A stretch of 64,000 nt of DNA from Actinomadura litoris (GTDB lineage: Bacteria; Actinomycetota; Actinomycetes; Streptosporangiales; Streptosporangiaceae), in assembly GCF_009733595.1 (NCBI RefSeq), contig NZ_WOFH01000009.1, forward strand, positions 248,001 through 312,000, read 5' to 3'. How positions within the stretch are numbered: the first letter of the stretch is position 1; the number at the start of each line of letters is the position of its first letter. The translations under genes were made by a program, and so were the position numbers. The notes below the pieces were generated by a model that saw only the letters and a list, made by a program, of their open reading frames with translations, did no database searches and was not told the origin of the DNA. This document shows positions 62,749-64,000 of the stretch, one piece after another.

Positions 62749-63969
62749 ATGCCCGAGGCAGTCATCGTCGCCACCGCCCGCTCCCCGATCGGACGCGCCT
62801 TCAAGGGTTCGCTGAAGGAGATCCGCCCCGACGACCTCACCGTCCAGATGGTCACCGCCGCGATGGCGAAGGTGCCGCAGCTCGACCCGTCCGAGATCGA
62901 CGACCTGCTGCTCGGCTGCGGCCTGCCCGGGGGCGAGCAGGGCTACAACATGGGCCGCGTCGTGTCGGTGCTGCTCGGGTGGGACCGCGTGCCCGGCGCG
63001 ACGATCACGCGGTACTGCTCGTCCTCGTTGCAGACGACCCGGATGGCCCTCCACGCGATCAAGGCGGGTGAGGCCGACGTGATCGTGTCGGCGGGGGTCG
63101 AGACCGTCAGCCGGTTCGCCAAGGGCAGCAGTGACGGGCTGCCCGACACCAAGAACCCGCTGTTCGCGGACGCCGAGGCCCGCACCGCCAAGGTCGCCGA
63201 GGGCGGCGCGGAGGTGTGGCACGATCCACGGCAGGACGGCGCGGTCCCCGACGTCTACATCGCGATGGGCCAGACGGCCGAGAACGTGGCCTCCAGCCGC
63301 GGCGTGACCCGGCAGGCGCAGGACGAGTTCGGCGTCCGCTCGCAGAACCTCGCGGAGAAGGCGCTGGCCAACGGGTTCTGGGAGAGCGACATCACCCCGG
63401 TCACACTGCCCGACGGGACGGTCGTCGCCAAGGACGACGGGCCGCGCCCCGGCACCACCTACGAGAAGGTGGCCGCGCTCCAGCCGGTGTTCCGCCCCGA
63501 CGGGACGGTCACCGCGGGCAACTGCTGCCCGCTCAACGACGGCGCCGCCGCCGTCATCGTCATGAGCGACACCAAGGCCGCCGAGCTGGGGATCACGCCG
63601 CTGGCGCGGATCGTGTCCACCGGTGTGACCGGGCTGTCGCCCGAGATCATGGGGCTCGGGCCGGTGGACGCGTCCCGCAAGGCGCTCGCGAAGGCGGGCA
63701 TGACCATCGACGACATCGACCTGGTCGAGATCAACGAGGCGTTCGCGGCGCAGGTGCTGCCCTCGGCGGAGGAACTCGGGATCGACCTGGACAGACTGAA
63801 CGTCAACGGCGGGGCGATCGCCGTCGGGCACCCGTTCGGCATGACGGGGGCGCGGATCACCTCGACGCTGCTGAACGGGCTCCGCTTCCACGACAGGCAG
63901 TTCGGCCTGGAGACGATGTGCGTCGGGGGCGGGCAGGGCATGGCGATGGTCCTGGAACGCCTGTCGTAG
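62749..63969 (+). CDS. Acetyl-CoA acetyltransferase (thiolase)
   Basis: A 406-residue thiolase. The acyl-carrying cysteine is C90 (TRYCSSSLQTT); the base H361 (VGHPFGMTGAR) and second cysteine C391 (METMCVGGGQG) complete the active site. It may make acetoacetyl-CoA or act in beta-oxidation. The mycobacterial counterpart in this place is FadA3 (Rv1074c). ATG 62749 has AGGAG seven bases upstream. No other fatty-acid gene is visible before the window ends. Confidence 0.95.
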   Translation: MPEAVIVATARSPIGRAFKGSLKEIRPDDLTVQMVTAAMAKVPQLDPSEIDDLLLGCGLPGGEQGYNMGRVVSVLLGWDRVPGATITRYCSSSLQTTRMALHAIKAGEADVIVSAGVETVSRFAKGSSDGLPDTKNPLFADAEARTAKVAEGGAEVWHDPRQDGAVPDVYIAMGQTAENVASSRGVTRQAQDEFGVRSQNLAEKALANGFWESDITPVTLPDGTVVAKDDGPRPGTTYEKVAALQPVFRPDGTVTAGNCCPLNDGAAAVIVMSDTKAAELGITPLARIVSTGVTGLSPEIMGLGPVDASRKALAKAGMTIDDIDLVEINEAFAAQVLPSAEELGIDLDRLNVNGGAIAVGHPFGMTGARITSTLLNGLRFHDRQFGLETMCVGGGQGMAMVLERLS

Positions 63970-64000
63970 CGCGTGTCAGGGCGCCGGGTGGCCCCTGGGC

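Overview
The window is high-GC actinomycete chromosome (third codon positions almost all G or C). It encodes a mycothiol S-conjugate amidase (Mca), found only in mycothiol-making Actinobacteria. Gene content and GC fit Streptosporangiales, perhaps an Actinomadura-like genome; the genus is inference. I recognise 55 protein genes and no tRNA, rRNA, insertion sequence, prophage or CRISPR array. Almost every base is genic; the only long gap is 62053-62748.

The backbone matches, from memory, the mycobacterial block Rv1110 to Rv1074c: ispH, a lipid-droplet-associated-like protein, xseA-xseB, glpX, a DUF4245 protein, a fumarase, phoH2, a short-chain isoprenyl transferase, a thioredoxin-fold DUF255 protein, a small membrane protein, mca, a DUF4307 protein, greA, proline-rich RDD proteins, metB, cbs, an SGNH hydrolase and a thiolase. 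Lineage-specific cassettes interrupt it.

Region by region. 0.2-11 kb: rmuC, a DUF6542 membrane protein, ispH, the lipid-droplet-like protein, a MarR-MFS pair with a double operator, exonuclease VII, fructose-1,6-bisphosphatase, TetR, DUF4245 and DUF1707 proteins. 11-19 kb: a drug-type ABC exporter, an MFS carrier, a small protein, and a divergent MocR / EamA unit whose exporter gene overlaps a class I fumarase by one base. 19-27.5 kb: a membrane Ser/Thr kinase, class II fumarase, two secreted cell-wall hydrolases, PhoH, an isoprenyl transferase and a probable autoregulated ribbon-helix-helix protein. 27.5-35.3 kb: a minus-strand run (mca, small membrane protein, regulator remnant, RNase Z, flavin oxidoreductase, DUF255), then DUF4307 and greA. 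35.3-43.7 kb: an AsnC regulator divergent from 4-hydroxyphenylpyruvate dioxygenase, two RDD proteins and three tandem M1 metallopeptidases. 43.7-51.4 kb: threonine ammonia-lyase, a ROK sugar kinase overlapping a FIST sensor protein, an AAA+ / VWA pair and a small membrane protein. 51.4-64 kb: a secreted esterase, metB, an MMPL transporter, a Tat-exported GH9 enzyme divergent from a ROK repressor, cbs, an SGNH hydrolase and a thiolase.

Themes are envelope building and remodelling (IspH and isoprenyl transferase for polyprenyl supply, two peptidoglycan hydrolases, MMPL, RDD proteins), sulfur and mycothiol metabolism (MetB, Cbs, Mca), and central carbon (GlpX, two fumarases, thiolase). At least eight genes have a TAnnnT box ending 6-8 bases before the start codon with no Shine-Dalgarno, which predicts leaderless mRNAs. 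No wholly new defence or biosynthetic system is evident. The least explained parts are the three M1 paralogues, the kinase with a RodZ-like outer domain, the MacB-like/NlpC-P60 fusion, the AAA+/VWA pair and several clear operators of unknown ligand.
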